Below are positions 51,003-62,876 of a stretch of 64,000 nt of DNA, piece by piece. Source of the DNA: Dioscorea cayenensis subsp. rotundata (Eukaryota; Streptophyta; Magnoliopsida; Dioscoreales; Dioscoreaceae); assembly GCF_009730915.1 (NCBI RefSeq), contig NC_052474.1:9025501-9089500 (forward strand). The letters run 5' to 3'. Positions within the stretch are counted from its first letter, which is position 1. The number at the start of each line of letters is the position of its first letter. The position numbers and the translations under genes are program-made. The notes beneath the pieces were generated by a model. That model made no database searches and was not told where the DNA came from. It saw only the letters and a list, made by a program, of their open reading frames with translations.

Positions 51003-51187
51003 TCTCCTCTCGAACTGCTTTATCACAGTCACAGAACTTCTTATACCAGCCCTGAGCCTGATCGGAGACCTCGAAGAAGATCTGGAGAAGCTGACAGAGC
51101 AAGGGAGAAGAGGGGAAGGAGCTAGGGTTGGGGAAAAGGAGGGGAGAAGTGGAGGCGAGAAGAAGAGGTTACAAGGGCTTTATACAT
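51003..51187 (-). other. possible mitochondrial presequence upstream of the aconitase ATG
   Basis: Directly upstream of ATG 51002 the same frame stays open for about 57 codons and reads Ser/Arg-rich (SFSRSSSRSPIRLRAGIRSS, then VTVIKQFERR), like a mitochondrial targeting peptide. It has no ATG in that frame. An ATG at 51187 opens another frame (MYKALVTSSSRLHFSPPF), so a single-base indel between them would join the two. Arabidopsis ACO2/ACO3 have such an extension starting MYLTA. This may instead be plain 5' leader. Confidence 0.4.
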
Positions 51188-51309
51188 GGAGTTGATGATA
51201 TGGTGTTGAAGTGCTAAAACTGAAAGGGCTATCTGGTGATGACGATGACGTCTGCCGGTGGGGCCCGCTTCTAATAATTTGACGATGAACAAAGCGTGCC
51301 GTTTTGAAG

Positions 51310-51335
51310 CTCTCTCTCTCTCTCTCTCTCTCTCT
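51310..51335. repeat. (CT)n microsatellite upstream of aconitase
   Basis: A perfect dinucleotide run, read as (GA)n on the aconitase strand, about 310 bp upstream of its ATG. GA tracts are common near plant transcription starts; a regulatory role is only suggested. Confidence 0.8.
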
Positions 51336-51375
51336 AGACTGCTAGTTGCTTTCAGTTAGCCGTTCCATGAGCCCA

Positions 51376-51386
51376 TTTCCCGCCGG
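51376..51386. promoter_or_regulatory. E2F-like site between aconitase and primase
   Basis: The sequence ATTTCCCGCCGG matches the plant E2F consensus TTTSSCGC. It lies about 1.4 kb from the primase start and nearer aconitase, so its relevance is uncertain compared with the two sites close to primase. Confidence 0.35.
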
Positions 51387-51479
51387 TCTTAAATCTTAAT
51401 CAATGAAAAAGCCGTGTGAAATCTCACCTTTTTTAAAAACACACACGCAATAAAAAAATCAGTTTTATTAAATAATAAT

Positions 51480-52440
51480 AATAATATATATATATATATA
51501 TGTATAAACAGTTTTTGTGTTGAACATATACGATAATTATAATTTTCCACCGCAGCAACATTGAAATAAGTGGTTTGTTCATATTACTCCCATTAAAACA
51601 ATATAAAAAAATTATTTTATCAAAAAAAATAATAAATGATTATCACCTCTGCCAAATAGATATGGTAACATATTAACAATTAAGTGGTTTATTGGTAACT
51701 AAGTTCAATAATTCATAAATGACGAAAATTTAAATAATGAATGAGGATGTATTTTTTTAGATTAAGTCGTGATTATATACAAGTAGTCCCAGCACCATGT
51801 GTGTATGACTATCCTGTGTGGCTCACCTTAAAAAAAACAAGAGATTGTTGCATGAAACCTTATTATTTCTTTCTCCGATATTAAATATTAAAACTATTAT
51901 TTGAAACTAGGACAGTGTTCTTCTCCAGCTTAATATGATGCATTGTAATGGAAAGTTAGAAATTTGCGCTATTTCACAGAAGAACCAAATTGAAGACAAG
52001 GAAACGAAATACTACTAATACTAACAATTTTGAAAGATAAACAGCGAAGAACAATTATGAAATATAAACAGGGAAGAAGGACAGTCACAATAAAATTTAA
52101 AAGAATGCAATGAAGGTATAAAAAAATAAGCAAAAATATTTAGTGACCTGTCTTACCTGCAAAAGAATCAAGAAGAAAACCAGTCACAAAACATTTGGTC
52201 ATGAGAAAATAATACCAAACTGGAGATGCATGAGAGTTTCTGTGATTAAGCTTGAACACATATCAAGCTTTATTTATAGAGTTTTTTTAATTGGCATTTA
52301 AAAATGATTTGAAATTTGATTGTTGAGATTTTTATAAACGGTCTAAATTAGATCTCTCATCATTATTAAAAATCCAAATTTAGAATGTTCTTTTTATATC
52401 CACCGTCCAATCAGGGTCATGGATGGACGGTTAGGATTTA
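51480..52440. other. AT-rich intergenic DNA between aconitase and primase
   Basis: It contains (AAT)n/(AT)n runs at about 51471-51505. No coding region was recognised. Confidence 0.5.
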
Positions 52441-52475
52441 GTTTGCTAGTTGTTACTTTTTATATGATTGATAAA

Positions 52476-52513
52476 TTTTTCCCGCCAAAAAAACTATTTT
52501 TGTTTTTCCCGCC
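52476..52513 (+). promoter_or_regulatory. paired E2F sites in the primase promoter
   Basis: Two copies of TTTCCCGCC, at 52478-52486 and 52505-52513, lie 27 bp apart in the same orientation. Each is embedded in a T-run and followed by AA. They sit just before a TATA box (TATAAAA at 52520-52526). TTTCCCGCC is a canonical plant E2F/DP site controlling S-phase genes, which fits the downstream DNA primase. Confidence 0.75.
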
Positions 52514-52519
52514 AAGCTG

Positions 52520-52526
52520 TATAAAA
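52520..52526 (+). promoter_or_regulatory. TATA box of the primase gene
   Basis: TATAAAA lies 7 bp after the second E2F site. Transcription would begin about 30 bp further on, near 52550, upstream of a 5'-leader intron (52585-52836, GT-AG) that ends 10 bp before the ATG. Confidence 0.55.
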
Positions 52527-52846
52527 CGCGGATGATTCCACCCAAAAGTCTTCGCCGATCTTTGCTATCTTCTCTCCTATTCAGGTATGATGTTCTGATC
52601 TTCGATCTTATTGCAATCCTAGGGTTCTGTTTGATGTTTCTTGTTGTTGGAAATCATCTCCTTGTCTTCGGATTAGCGACCCTAGGGTTTCCGTAACAGT
52701 GGTTTTGTCCCCCATTTGTATTTATTTATGGTGGATTTCGTGCGAGGTTTTTGGATTTTTATAGATTATTTCAGGAGTGAAATCAAGGTAGTGTCTTTGT
52801 ATTGGTTTTTGATTTCTTTGATTATTGTATTTGCAGGCTTGATATC

Positions 52847-55800
52847 ATGTCGAACGAAGAGATATTGGATGGAGGTGATCGCATGCAAATTGATGGGCGT
52901 GATTCAGAGCTTCAAAGATCTAGCAAAAGTCCCACAAGGCTTTAATGTTGATTATCTCAAAGTTTATTATGGTATTCTTATTTGGTGGCCTTTATTTGGT
53001 TGTGAGTTTGTTGTGATTTTCTTTGCTTTGTTTGTTTGTTTGTTGTTGTGCATGGTTTTTGGTGTGTAGATTGAAAAATCCTCTTATTTAACAGCATTGA
53101 TTTTTGTGCCTTTTTATGTTAGGATTTTTGTTTACTATTATTAGTGTTATTTGGAGTACTAACAAACGAGGGGACACTGTTTTAGACAACTAGGGATGGC
53201 TATACTTCCTGAATTAACACATGTTTTTTTATTGGAAATTTGATTGTTATCCTCCATCATTATTCATTGCAACTTCTTTTGAACTTTAAACTAAATGCGC
53301 TTTGGGGCTTAAGCACTTTCAGGAAATTCATTCTTTGTATAGATGTCAGAAATCATACATTAAGATAGTACCCATTTAGTGAGTTTGATAAGGGTTTAGA
53401 ATTTTGTTAATAATTTGGGAAATAAAATGTCTTTTCAATGGTACAAACTTCTTTAGAAAACTTTTTGTGGGAGTGATACTGACAGATGATTCAATCATTA
53501 GCATGTTGAATGTGGAAGGGTTATGGTTTTTTAGATTAGAACACTGACCTTAATTTATCTTCTTGATTTTTCCTTAATTAGCTCATCTGGTTTTACTTGA
53601 TGCTGGCTTGTGCTACGTGTATGACTGTGATATTACATGTTCCATTATTCTTAACGTGACCTTTTATTTGTTTGTTTCTGCTGCTGGATCTCACAGTATG
53701 TTTCTTTATCTTAACTTTATTTGTTCAACTTTCTATATACTCATGCAGAAAATTGCTTTTATGCAGGAAAGCTGTTCCCATATGGTGATATTTTTAAATG
53801 GATGTCCTATGGAAATGGTTTGCGAACTTACAAAAAATAGTATCAAATAAACAATTGCTATGATCTCTTCATATTTATCTTTTTTTCACATTTTTTTTTT
53901 AAACCATTTCTCACAGCTGGGAAACATCCTGCATGTGATCCCTCTTACTTTGGCCGGAGGGAGTTCTCTTTTAGCCTTGGAAATGACACATATTGCCGCT
54001 ATCAGTCATTCGATAGTGTGACAGAATTTGAGAATTCTATCAAGAAAAATTGTCCTTTCAAAATTGATATTGGTCCTGTTTACAGAGTAAATGTATGATT
54101 CATATATTTACAAATTGTTTTCATTTTCTCAAGTTTGTAATTGTTCTAAATATGTTTTTTCAATCTTTTTTATTTTAAGTTTTATTTTAGTCTATATGTT
54201 ATGTACAGCCTGCAAAAAGATTTGCATATGCTCAAAGTGGCAGTGATGGTTTTACACCTGTTGAAAGGGAACTTGTTTTTGATGTTGTAAGCACAGGCTT
54301 TGGTTCATGGTTCATCCATTTTATCACTGCATGTTTTTTTCTCCAACAACTTCACCAACCAATTGATGTGCATATGTTTTTAACAGGATATATCAGATTA
54401 TGATGATGTCCGGCACTGCTGTTCTGGAGCTGATGTCTGCACAAATTGCTGGCCATTAATGACCATTGCTATTAAAGTGATTGATACTACTCTCAGAGGT
54501 TGATCATTTTACATTATATCTGTTTATACTTGATAAAATGATTGCAAACTTTTACATATATTTTGAAGCTTAAAAAGTGTTTTGTTTTAATATTTTCCCC
54601 TGTCTCATGAGGTCCCCGATTAATGATTGGTTGAAACATACACATATTTCAATTTTCTTGATTACAATTGTTTGAATCTACAGATGATTTTGGTTTCAAT
54701 CACATATTATGGGTATTTAGTGGCCGTCGTGGGGTACATTGTTGGGTATGTGATGGCAGAGCAAGAAGGTAGTGCAGACTCTTGTTAATTTATATTACTA
54801 TTAGGAATGAGGTCATGACGCTCATATTGGCATTTCTCCTTAGGCTTAACAATGATGAGAGGGCATCAATCGCTAAATACTTCCATGTATATAAGGTGAC
54901 ATTCTCTCTTTAGATGGCTTATGTTGCATCAAATCCCTTTTATGAATTATTTTCTGATTTACTGATTTTTATGCGTGTGCGCGTGGGCGCGCGTGCGCGT
55001 GTTCTGTCTTCAGCGTGGTGAGAGTGGTTTTAAGAAAGTTTCTTTAACTGGATCTGTTCTTCATCCTTTTCTAGCGTAAGATTCCCTTCCAAATTTAAAT
55101 AATGCAAATTCTTCTGTTTACCTGTATTTCATGGAAGTCCCCTTCCCTGGTTCTGGCACTGTACAGTGTACACATACACACATATACACTCTATACCCTA
55201 AACCCCGAACCCCTACCCTAAAATATATATATATTTAATTATATGAACAGTGCAGAACCAGGCAAGTTCAGTGTGTATTTTTCATGTTCATCACAGTAAA
55301 TATATTATGCAGAAGATCATATACAGATGTTTTACGGATACATTTTGAGGAGAAATTGCTTTGCAATCAAAACCTGTTGTCATCAGAAGATAGATATGAG
55401 AAGATTCTTGAGCTTGTCTCAAATAAATGTAAGCAGTTTTACTGTATTTGTTGAAATATATTATTCTTTTGTTCCTTCTGTTTTAGAAAGACCATGTTTT
55501 CCCCCAATTTTGATGCCTTTTTTTGTCTGTTCAGCAATTACTGATGAGCTGCATGACAAGTGGCAAGGACATAGGAGATCTTCCAATACTGAAGAAGATC
55601 TTAATATTACTAGATGGGAGCAATTAAAGCATGTATTGCAGTCAGGAAAACAGAAGGTATGGATCTAAAAATCATGGATTTTCTGGTCTGATGTGTGATG
55701 CAATTTGCTTTTCAATCCTTTTGTTCTGTTAATCTTTTGCCAAAACCACTTCTTTTGGAGACATGACGTTATTATGTCATAAATGAGCAGTAAAATAAAT

Positions 55801-57326
55801 GTTCTGTACATACATACACCTACTGAATTTTGATGGATGTGGGATAGAGTTAACCTCTTGCATTTCAACCTTGTGCCATGGACAGGGTCTCAGAAGGTGT
55901 GTAGAAGAGATTGTTTTCTTATATACATATCCAAGACTTGACATGGAGGTTTGGAGCAATTTTTTTTTTATTCGAAACATGTGAATGCATGATCAATGTG
56001 TTAATTATCTTGATGATATTTCTTTTCATATGCAGGTTTCAAAACACATGAACCATTTGCTTAAATCCCCATTCTGTGTTCATCCAAAAACAGGTTGCCT
56101 TTTGTATTATATGAAACAAGGATTGATTTTTATGCCATGATCGTGATTCCCCTTTTTTTTTATATATATATAGTTTTTTTATAGTTTTTGTTGATCTTAA
56201 GCTGTGCCTTGGCCTATGTGTTTTAATTATGCACATTGTTTTTATTGTCAGGTCGTGTATGTGTTCCTATTGATCCTGCGCACTGTGATGAATTTGATCC
56301 TACAACTGTTCCAACCCTTTCCACAGTAAATTCTGATCATCTGTACTGCTCATTTTTTTAACCATGTTTGCTTACATTCATTTATTTCTGTTTGAGCAAT
56401 ATATTGTTATATTTTGACATGAAAAGGAGGTTGTTTGTGTATGAGATAAATTGATTTAATTTTGTCCTTTGCAAAATTATGCCTAATAACATGACATTTG
56501 CAGCTGTTAGAAGAGCTGAACATGCGTGGAGATAATTCGGAGTCTTTAAATGGTAAGCTATTGAACTATCAAGTCTTGATTGCTAAAATAGTTTATGTGT
56601 TCCAAGTTCAAAAAATTGGGACTGATATTTACTTACATTAGCTGCACCACTGTGGATTCTAGATCATAGTAGCTTGATGGAATTCACATTTTGGAATTGT
56701 TTGTAATTGTTGGGTCTTTTATATATATATATATATATATATTTCATGATCATATTGATATTTTCTCTTTTCTTACTGACACCAGAGCTTGAAAGTACTT
56801 CACTTGGACAATACATTACGATGTTTAGATCTTGCTTCTTGGAGCCACTATTAAAATCATGCAAGGTACATGATTCTGTCATGCAATTCTGGATATTGGA
56901 ACTCATCTAAGGTCCTGAAACCCTGCTTTTTTAATCTGCCCTGCTTTTTTAATCTGTAAACATCAGCCAGACCTCCAAATCTTTGGGTTTTCCCTCTACA
57001 ATTATATTATTTAGAGCTTCATGTCAGTTAAATTACTTCAAAATTTTTAGTTATAATAGAGTTTTTGCCCATGAACTATTTTGTGAAAATTTAAGTTCAG
57101 TCATATTCACACCCTTATCTTGTACGTAACAACACTTAAACATTGTTTCATGTTGTTTAATACCATTGTCATATGCTTTTATAAATATTGTTTGATTAAG
57201 AAGTTACTCTATTTCCTATGGATTTAGCACTAATAAAAGTTGTGGCTATTCTGCCTGCTGCAGGAAGAGATGGAGAATGCATATAATGCAAATCTTCAAC
57301 AGTCTAGGAATTCCTTCAGTTGGTGA
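52847..57326 (+). CDS. PRIM1: DNA primase small (catalytic) subunit
   Basis: Makes the RNA primers for DNA polymerase alpha at replication forks in the nucleus. Sixteen exons, first 52847-52971, then 53767-53817, 53917-54092, ending 56786-56865 and 57264-57326, give 454 aa after discounting one surplus A in an A-run (52914-52916). Seen: [20 protein letters not shown] near the N-terminus, YFGRREFSF, the catalytic acidic motif [16 protein letters not shown], a zinc-binding stretch ([14 protein letters not shown]), [13 protein letters not shown], and a C-terminus [13 protein letters not shown] typical of plant primases. All introns are GT-AG. The ATG follows a 5'-leader intron, and two E2F sites precede the gene. 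The extra base is most likely an assembly error. Confidence 0.96.
55144..55266. repeat. hairpin-forming inverted repeat in a primase intron
   Basis: The arms CCCTGGTTCTGGCACTGTAC (from about 55145) and, inverted, GCCTGGTTCTGCACTGTTC (about 55245-55264) enclose about 80 bp with CA-repeats and telomere-like CCCTAAA units. The length and structure fit a small MITE. No clear target duplication was seen. Confidence 0.45.
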
Positions 57327-59008
57327 AATGGGTGAACACATATCATATCTTTCTATTCTCATCACTGAACAAAAAGTTTTTTTCTAATCCCTGGTATTCC
57401 TTTTTATAATATTTTTGATATGTAAATTCTGTTCTAGTAGTTGTTAATTTGATCTCCCCAGTTTATACAAAGTTGCCTTTCTTTAGCCATCCATCGGTGG
57501 GATGATGTGAATATGAATTTCACATTGAATTCATTTTGCATCTTTTCGGAAACCACTAATGTTAGTTTGGTGGTTTTTTTTTGCCTATGATGTTTGCAAG
57601 AATTTGCCCTAGAACTTTTTATTTCTAGCTCTTAATCAAATTTGATGCTTAATTTTAGCTCAGTTAAACTGGAATATTGCTACCAAAGCTTTGAAGCTCA
57701 TTATGATTGAAAAATTAGTTTGCTTTTATACATAAATATTACTTCTAAATTTTCCTTAATGTATTTTGTTGTTCAAGATTTCCTTGGTTTACCTCACAAG
57801 TAGCTAATGAAAAACTCTCCCTTTTTTGTTTCATTTATTTGAGTGATGTGGATAGTGCTTGAAAATATCATTTTGAATATAAGATAAATACAATGGTGCA
57901 CAAGCGAAGCAAAAAAAATGAGCGGAGAAGCTTGAGCTATTGGTGATACGAGGATCAGTTAGTTTTCTTGGTGTTTGCACAGTTAATGTGTTTATTTATT
58001 TGATAATTATTTACCAATTTTATGGTAGGTTTGCAAGTTTTTTACCACTTTTTCAGTTTGGTTCTTGGATAAATCATTCACCAATCTTAGGTATGCATGT
58101 TTTCACCACTCCTCAAAGTGGTTCTTAGCGTCTATTTTGAAAAATATAGACATGCAAAACTATTGCAGGCTGGGCGTAGATATTGGGCCACTTTTATTTG
58201 TAGCTCTCGATCATATTTTATTTTATTTTTTATAAAATACATAAATTATTAATATATTAAATTAACACAGTTTTTAAAAAAATTTGATAAATTACGGATT
58301 CATTAAGAAGAAACAAGAGAAAAAATAAAAAACAAAAAAGCACACAACAATAATAAAACCCGAGTCACCAGAAGTGAAAGATGGGTAGAAATAAAAAAGA
58401 ATTAAATATTGAAATAGAGAGAAGGAAGCAGAAGATCATCTGAGAGATAAATAAAAAGCAAGTCACCATAATTTAAAAAGATGCAATTGGAGAGCCACCA
58501 AGAAAGAAAACAACTGGCTCGCTAGTGGTTGCTTTTTACAGTCTACGCACCTATTGGTATTCATCTGATCTTATTTTACTTGTGTATGTTTTAGAATCTT
58601 TTATAAGAATTTTTTTTTTTAAAAAAAAATGTTCTATGGATCTAGAGATTTACTTGGGTTAAAAAATAAAAAAATAAAAAAATAAAAATATCCTTTTTAA
58701 TTCATAAATAAATTGATAATTTTTTCAATGTTAAAATAATCCCTTCTTGCCAAAATCCCACAAGAGCCAGAAGGTCTATAATAAGTAATAACGTCCATCC
58801 CAGTCCCAGCGGTCAAAAATCAAAATACCTTATCCTGAACCCAATCCAATAATCCCTACCATCCACCTCTCATTGCCCTCCCTAACATTCTCATCACCCT
58901 AATCCATCCATCCATCCATCATCTCTCTCTCACTCTGAACGCTCTGAACTAGAGAGAGAAAAAAAAAGAGAGAGAAGAAGAGAGAAAGAGAAAGAGAAAC
59001 CAGCAGCA
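57327..59008. other. intergenic region between primase and ATPC
   Basis: AT-rich, with A-runs at 58610-58690. The last 150 bp are C/T-rich, then purine-rich (GA-type repeats at about 58950-59000), forming the ATPC 5' leader. No other gene was recognised. Confidence 0.5.
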
Positions 59009-60238
59009 ATGTCTTCTTCCCATTTAGCAATGTGGACGTCTCCCAAACCCTCCCTCCTCCCCGATCTCGACTCCCTCTCCTCCTGCCCTCGCTCCCCCTT
59101 CCTCCGCTCCGCCCCCAACCCTTTCCATTCCCCTTCCCGTCCCTCCACCGCCATTCACTGTGGCCTGCGTGAGCTCCGCGATCGCATCGACTCCGTCAAG
59201 AACACCCAAAAGATCACTGAGGCCATGAAGCTTGTCGCCGCCGCCAAGGTCCGTCGTGCCCAGGAAGCCGTCGTCAGTGGCCGCCCCTTTCTCCGAAACC
59301 CTCGTCGAAGTACTCTACAACATCAACGAGCAGCTCCAGACTGACGATATCGATGTCCCTCTTACCAAGGTCCGCCCCGTCAAGAAGATCGCTCTTGTTG
59401 TCGTCACCGGCGATCGTGGCCTTTGTGGTGGTTTCAACAACGCCATCATCAAGAAGGCTGAATCCCGCATCGCAGAGCTCAAAACTCTCGGCCTTGACTA
59501 CACCATCATCAGCGTCGGCAAGAAGGGCAACGCCTACTTCATTCGCCGCCCTTACATCCCCCGTCGACCGATTCATCGAGGGTGGTTCTCTTCCCACCAC
59601 CAAGGATGCCCAGGCCATCGCCGATGACGTCTTCTCCCTGTTCGTCAGCGAGGAGGTCGACAAGGTGATTGCTTTCTGCCGTCTCTTCTATAAATCCAAT
59701 CTAATCCCTAATAAAATCAAAGAGCATTAATTCAAATTGATTGATGAATGGGAATGGGATTGCACGCAGGTGGAGCTCCTCTACACCAAGTTCGTCTCTT
59801 TGGTGAAATCCGACCCGGTGATCCACACGCTGCTGCCGCTGTCCCCCAAGGGAGAGATCTGCGACATCAATGGCGTGTGTGTGGACGCAGCCGAGGACGA
59901 GCTCTTCCGCCTCACCACAAAAAGAAGGAAAGCTGACAGTGGAGCGAGAGACAGTCCGCACCCCAACCCCAGCCTTCTCCCCAATCCTCCAGTTCGAGCA
60001 GGACCCCGTCCAGATCCTTGACGCTCTCCTCCCTCTCTACCTCAACTCCCAGATCCTCCGTGCCCTCCAGGAGTCCCTGGCCAGTGAGCTCGCTGCCCGG
60101 ATGAGCGCCATGAGCAACGCCTCCGACAACGCCGTGGAACTCAGGCGTTCCCTTTCTATAGTGTACAATCGTCAGCGGCAGGCCAAGATCACTGGAGAGA
60201 TCTTGGAGATCGTCGCCGGCGCCGATGCCCTCAGTTAA
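59009..60238 (+). CDS. ATPC1: ATP synthase gamma chain, chloroplastic
   Basis: Central rotor shaft of the thylakoid CF1-CFo ATP synthase, encoded in the nucleus and imported. Two exons, 59009-59664 and 59770-60238, with one short intron, give 373 aa, the length of Arabidopsis ATPC1, once three surplus bases are discounted (T-run near 59286-59288, C-run 59558-59562, A-run 59919-59923). The first 50 or so residues are Ser/Pro-rich, like a transit peptide. The mature part starts near [32 protein letters not shown] is the conserved coupling region. [16 protein letters not shown] holds the two cysteines of the thioredoxin-controlled disulphide found only in chloroplast-type gamma. The C-terminal helix ends [18 protein letters not shown]. 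The coding sequence is C/G-rich. Confidence 0.96.
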
Positions 60239-60349
60239 TCTGGTTCGTCTTCAACCCTAAACCTAAACCTAAACCTCTCTGTCTCTCTTCTCTCTTGCCT
60301 TCGGTTCTTCATTTTGGGCGTTCTCTTCCATCAATCAATCAAAGTCTCT

Positions 60350-60384
<35 letters not shown>

Positions 60385-61902
60385 TTTTGTCTTGGATGAT
60401 GCTTGATTTAATTCCCCATTATATCTATGCATGCTTATAGAATTATTATAAATCAATTATATATATATATATATATATGTTTGTATATGTGACACTTGGC
60501 CAGGTGCCATGTGATGATGATGTTCATGAGCAAACAATAACATTCGTGAATAGTTGAATTCTCTCATTCTGCTTGTCTTTGTTAACTTATAGTAATACTA
60601 AGGTGATAGTCAGCTTGTGACATCTCTGTATGTACATATATATATATATATATATTTGTTTTGGTCATGGCCTCTGTTTTGCACATTTGGAATTGTGTTA
60701 TATATTTATATGCAGGTGTCAATGAGGTTTTGTCTATTTAGTCTAGTTATAAAAATTGAATTGATCCATTTTTCAATCCGATCCAGGGGCATATAAAGTA
60801 CAGGTAAATGAATTTTTTAAAAATTCAATAATTTTTTTATGAGCTTGTTTTTTTATAAATATATGTTTTTATAAAAAAATTTTTATTTTTAAAAAAATAT
60901 TTTTTTAAAAATTTTAGTTATTTATTTATAATTATGAGCGAGATAGAACGAGTGGGATGGATGGTTTATGAATTAAAAAAAAAAAATGGGTGGAGCGGAG
61001 CGGGGCGGGAATGATTGAGGTGTCCCCACTTCCATCCCCCAACCCATTGTCATCTCTAGTTATAAATATGAAAGCTAATATGATCAGGTCTAATGCCCAG
61101 TATTAAACATGTTATTCAATTTGTGCACTACCATGTTTCCATGATACAGTGTTGTTGTGTATTTGTTTATTATTATTATTGTTTATTTAATTTTTGAGAA
61201 AAAGTTGTTATGATGTTTTTCCTTTCATTTGAGGTGAGAGCCAAATGTTTATGTTAAAAAAACTCCATTCTGCTGAGAGAAAGCTGTTTAATAAAATAGA
61301 GTTAAGAGTAGATATAGATATCCTCGTCATATTAATCACGGTGATAACTATTAATAAATAATTGAATTCTTTTCTCTATTAAAAACTTTATAATGATAAG
61401 GGAAACTAAGGGTCCTGCTCGTTTTGAATTTTTTATTTTTAATGTTTAATATTTGTTTTTTATTCTACAGAATATTTTTTATTTTTTCCTGTTCCAGTTT
61501 TATAGGAAAACATTAATTTTTTTATCATAAAAATAAATGTGTTTGTTACCGAAAACCTATATAATAATTAAGACATAATAAATATTTACTTTAAATTAAA
61601 TATACAAATTAATTTTTTAAATTATAAATTAATTTACTTACAAAGGTTTGCTGAGGATATGAACACACAAAGCTTTTTTTAATGTGGGTACATGTGCAAT
61701 TATTTATGTCTTGATATATACTTAGAATGAATCCTCTTAAGAATTGTCTTAGTTATACTCTGCTCAGTGAATAAAATAAAATCAAATAAAATTAATATAG
61801 TTTGCTCAAAGAAACTCTGAAAATAAAGAAACGCTATGATTGCTTTAAAAATAGAGGAATTCAAATATATAATCTTAATCATATTTAGAATCTTTAACCC
61901 CC
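60239..61902. other. AT-rich intergenic DNA after ATPC
   Basis: It starts with the ATPC 3' end, including a short run of AACCTA telomere-like units (60256-60275). Microsatellites follow. No gene was recognised. Confidence 0.5.
60351..60384. repeat. (TTA)n microsatellite
   Basis: A run of about eleven TTA/ATT units in the ATPC 3' region. Nearby (AT)n runs lie at about 60458-60478 and 60638-60656. Confidence 0.85.
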
Positions 61903-62650
61903 TGTTTGGTTCAGAGGGGAGGGGAGGAGGGGTGAGGGGAGTGAGGGAGGAGTATGGAGGGTTTGAGAAAATATTGTGTTTGGTTACTGGAGGGTGTGGA
62001 GGAGTAGTTTATTTTTGTTTAGTTGAAAAGAGGAGTGGGGAGAGAGAGAAAGAGTGTAATGTGTATTTGATTATTTTGTCCTGCACTAATAAAATAGGTA
62101 ATAATATATATAATAATCAATTGTAGAATAATAATAATAACACAATATATAATATATGATAAACATTATAAAAACACACACAATAATTAGGGAAAAAAAT
62201 ATTTATTCGATTATGAGGAGTCATAACATCTTGATTATAATTGACAAAATATTGGTTAAAATGTGAACACTCGATGATCATTCAAACATACTCTATTTTT
62301 TGTCATATTTTTTCATAAACTTAAAAAAATGGTGAAAAGCATATCTTGGAAAGCATACACTATTTTTCATATTTAACAAAAATATGCTCATGATAAACAT
62401 ATTCACAACCTCAAACAAACAATCACTAGGATACTGATAGGAATTCTACGTATAGGTGAAGAGGCATTAATGGTATTTTTGCAGTTATTTAAAAAAATTA
62501 AAAACATCCACTCCCCAAAAGACCCCAATTTGGGGAGTGGATTATAGTGAGGAGGGTGCCTCACCCTCCTCACTCCCTCTCACCCCCTTCACTCCCACCA
62601 ACCAACACCCACACCCCCAACACCCCTCACCCCTCCTCCCTCCCCCAACA
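61903..62650. mobile_element. possible MITE with G-rich and C-rich inverted arms
   Basis: The left arm (about 61903-62050) is G-rich and starts CCCTGTTTGGTT. The right arm (about 62550-62650) is C-rich. The 18-mer GGGAGGAGGGGTGAGGGG occurs in the left arm and, inverted, in the right. The AT-rich middle has no coding capacity. The layout resembles a non-autonomous DNA element, perhaps PIF/Harbinger, but no target duplication could be fixed. Confidence 0.4.
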
Positions 62651-62876
62651 CCACTTTCTCTCATAAATGTGATTTACCCGTTTTTTTTTTTTAAAAAAAA
62701 AACCTTTGATCTATTTTTCCTTTTTAATGATGAGAAAAATAAGAAAAGTAAAATTCAATTGTGAAAGTTAGGAAAAAAATAAATGATTAAAGCTTAAATA
62801 TGGGAAGAAAATCAAACAAAGATAATAAATTTTTGTTATCCCTTAAGAGGGGACAATTTTTTTTATATATGAGCTA

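Noticed and set aside
50992-51195. 67-codon plus-strand frame over the aconitase start
   Set aside because: It is antisense to the aconitase first exon and 5' leader and has no recognisable domain.
55190-55222. Telomere-like CCCTAAA units as an interstitial telomere
   Set aside because: There are only a few imperfect units, inside a small inverted-repeat element in an intron; too short for an interstitial telomere. The same applies to the AACCTA run at 60256-60275.
59274-59663. 129-codon minus-strand frame within ATPC
   Set aside because: It is a shadow of the strongly coding plus-strand ATP synthase gamma gene.
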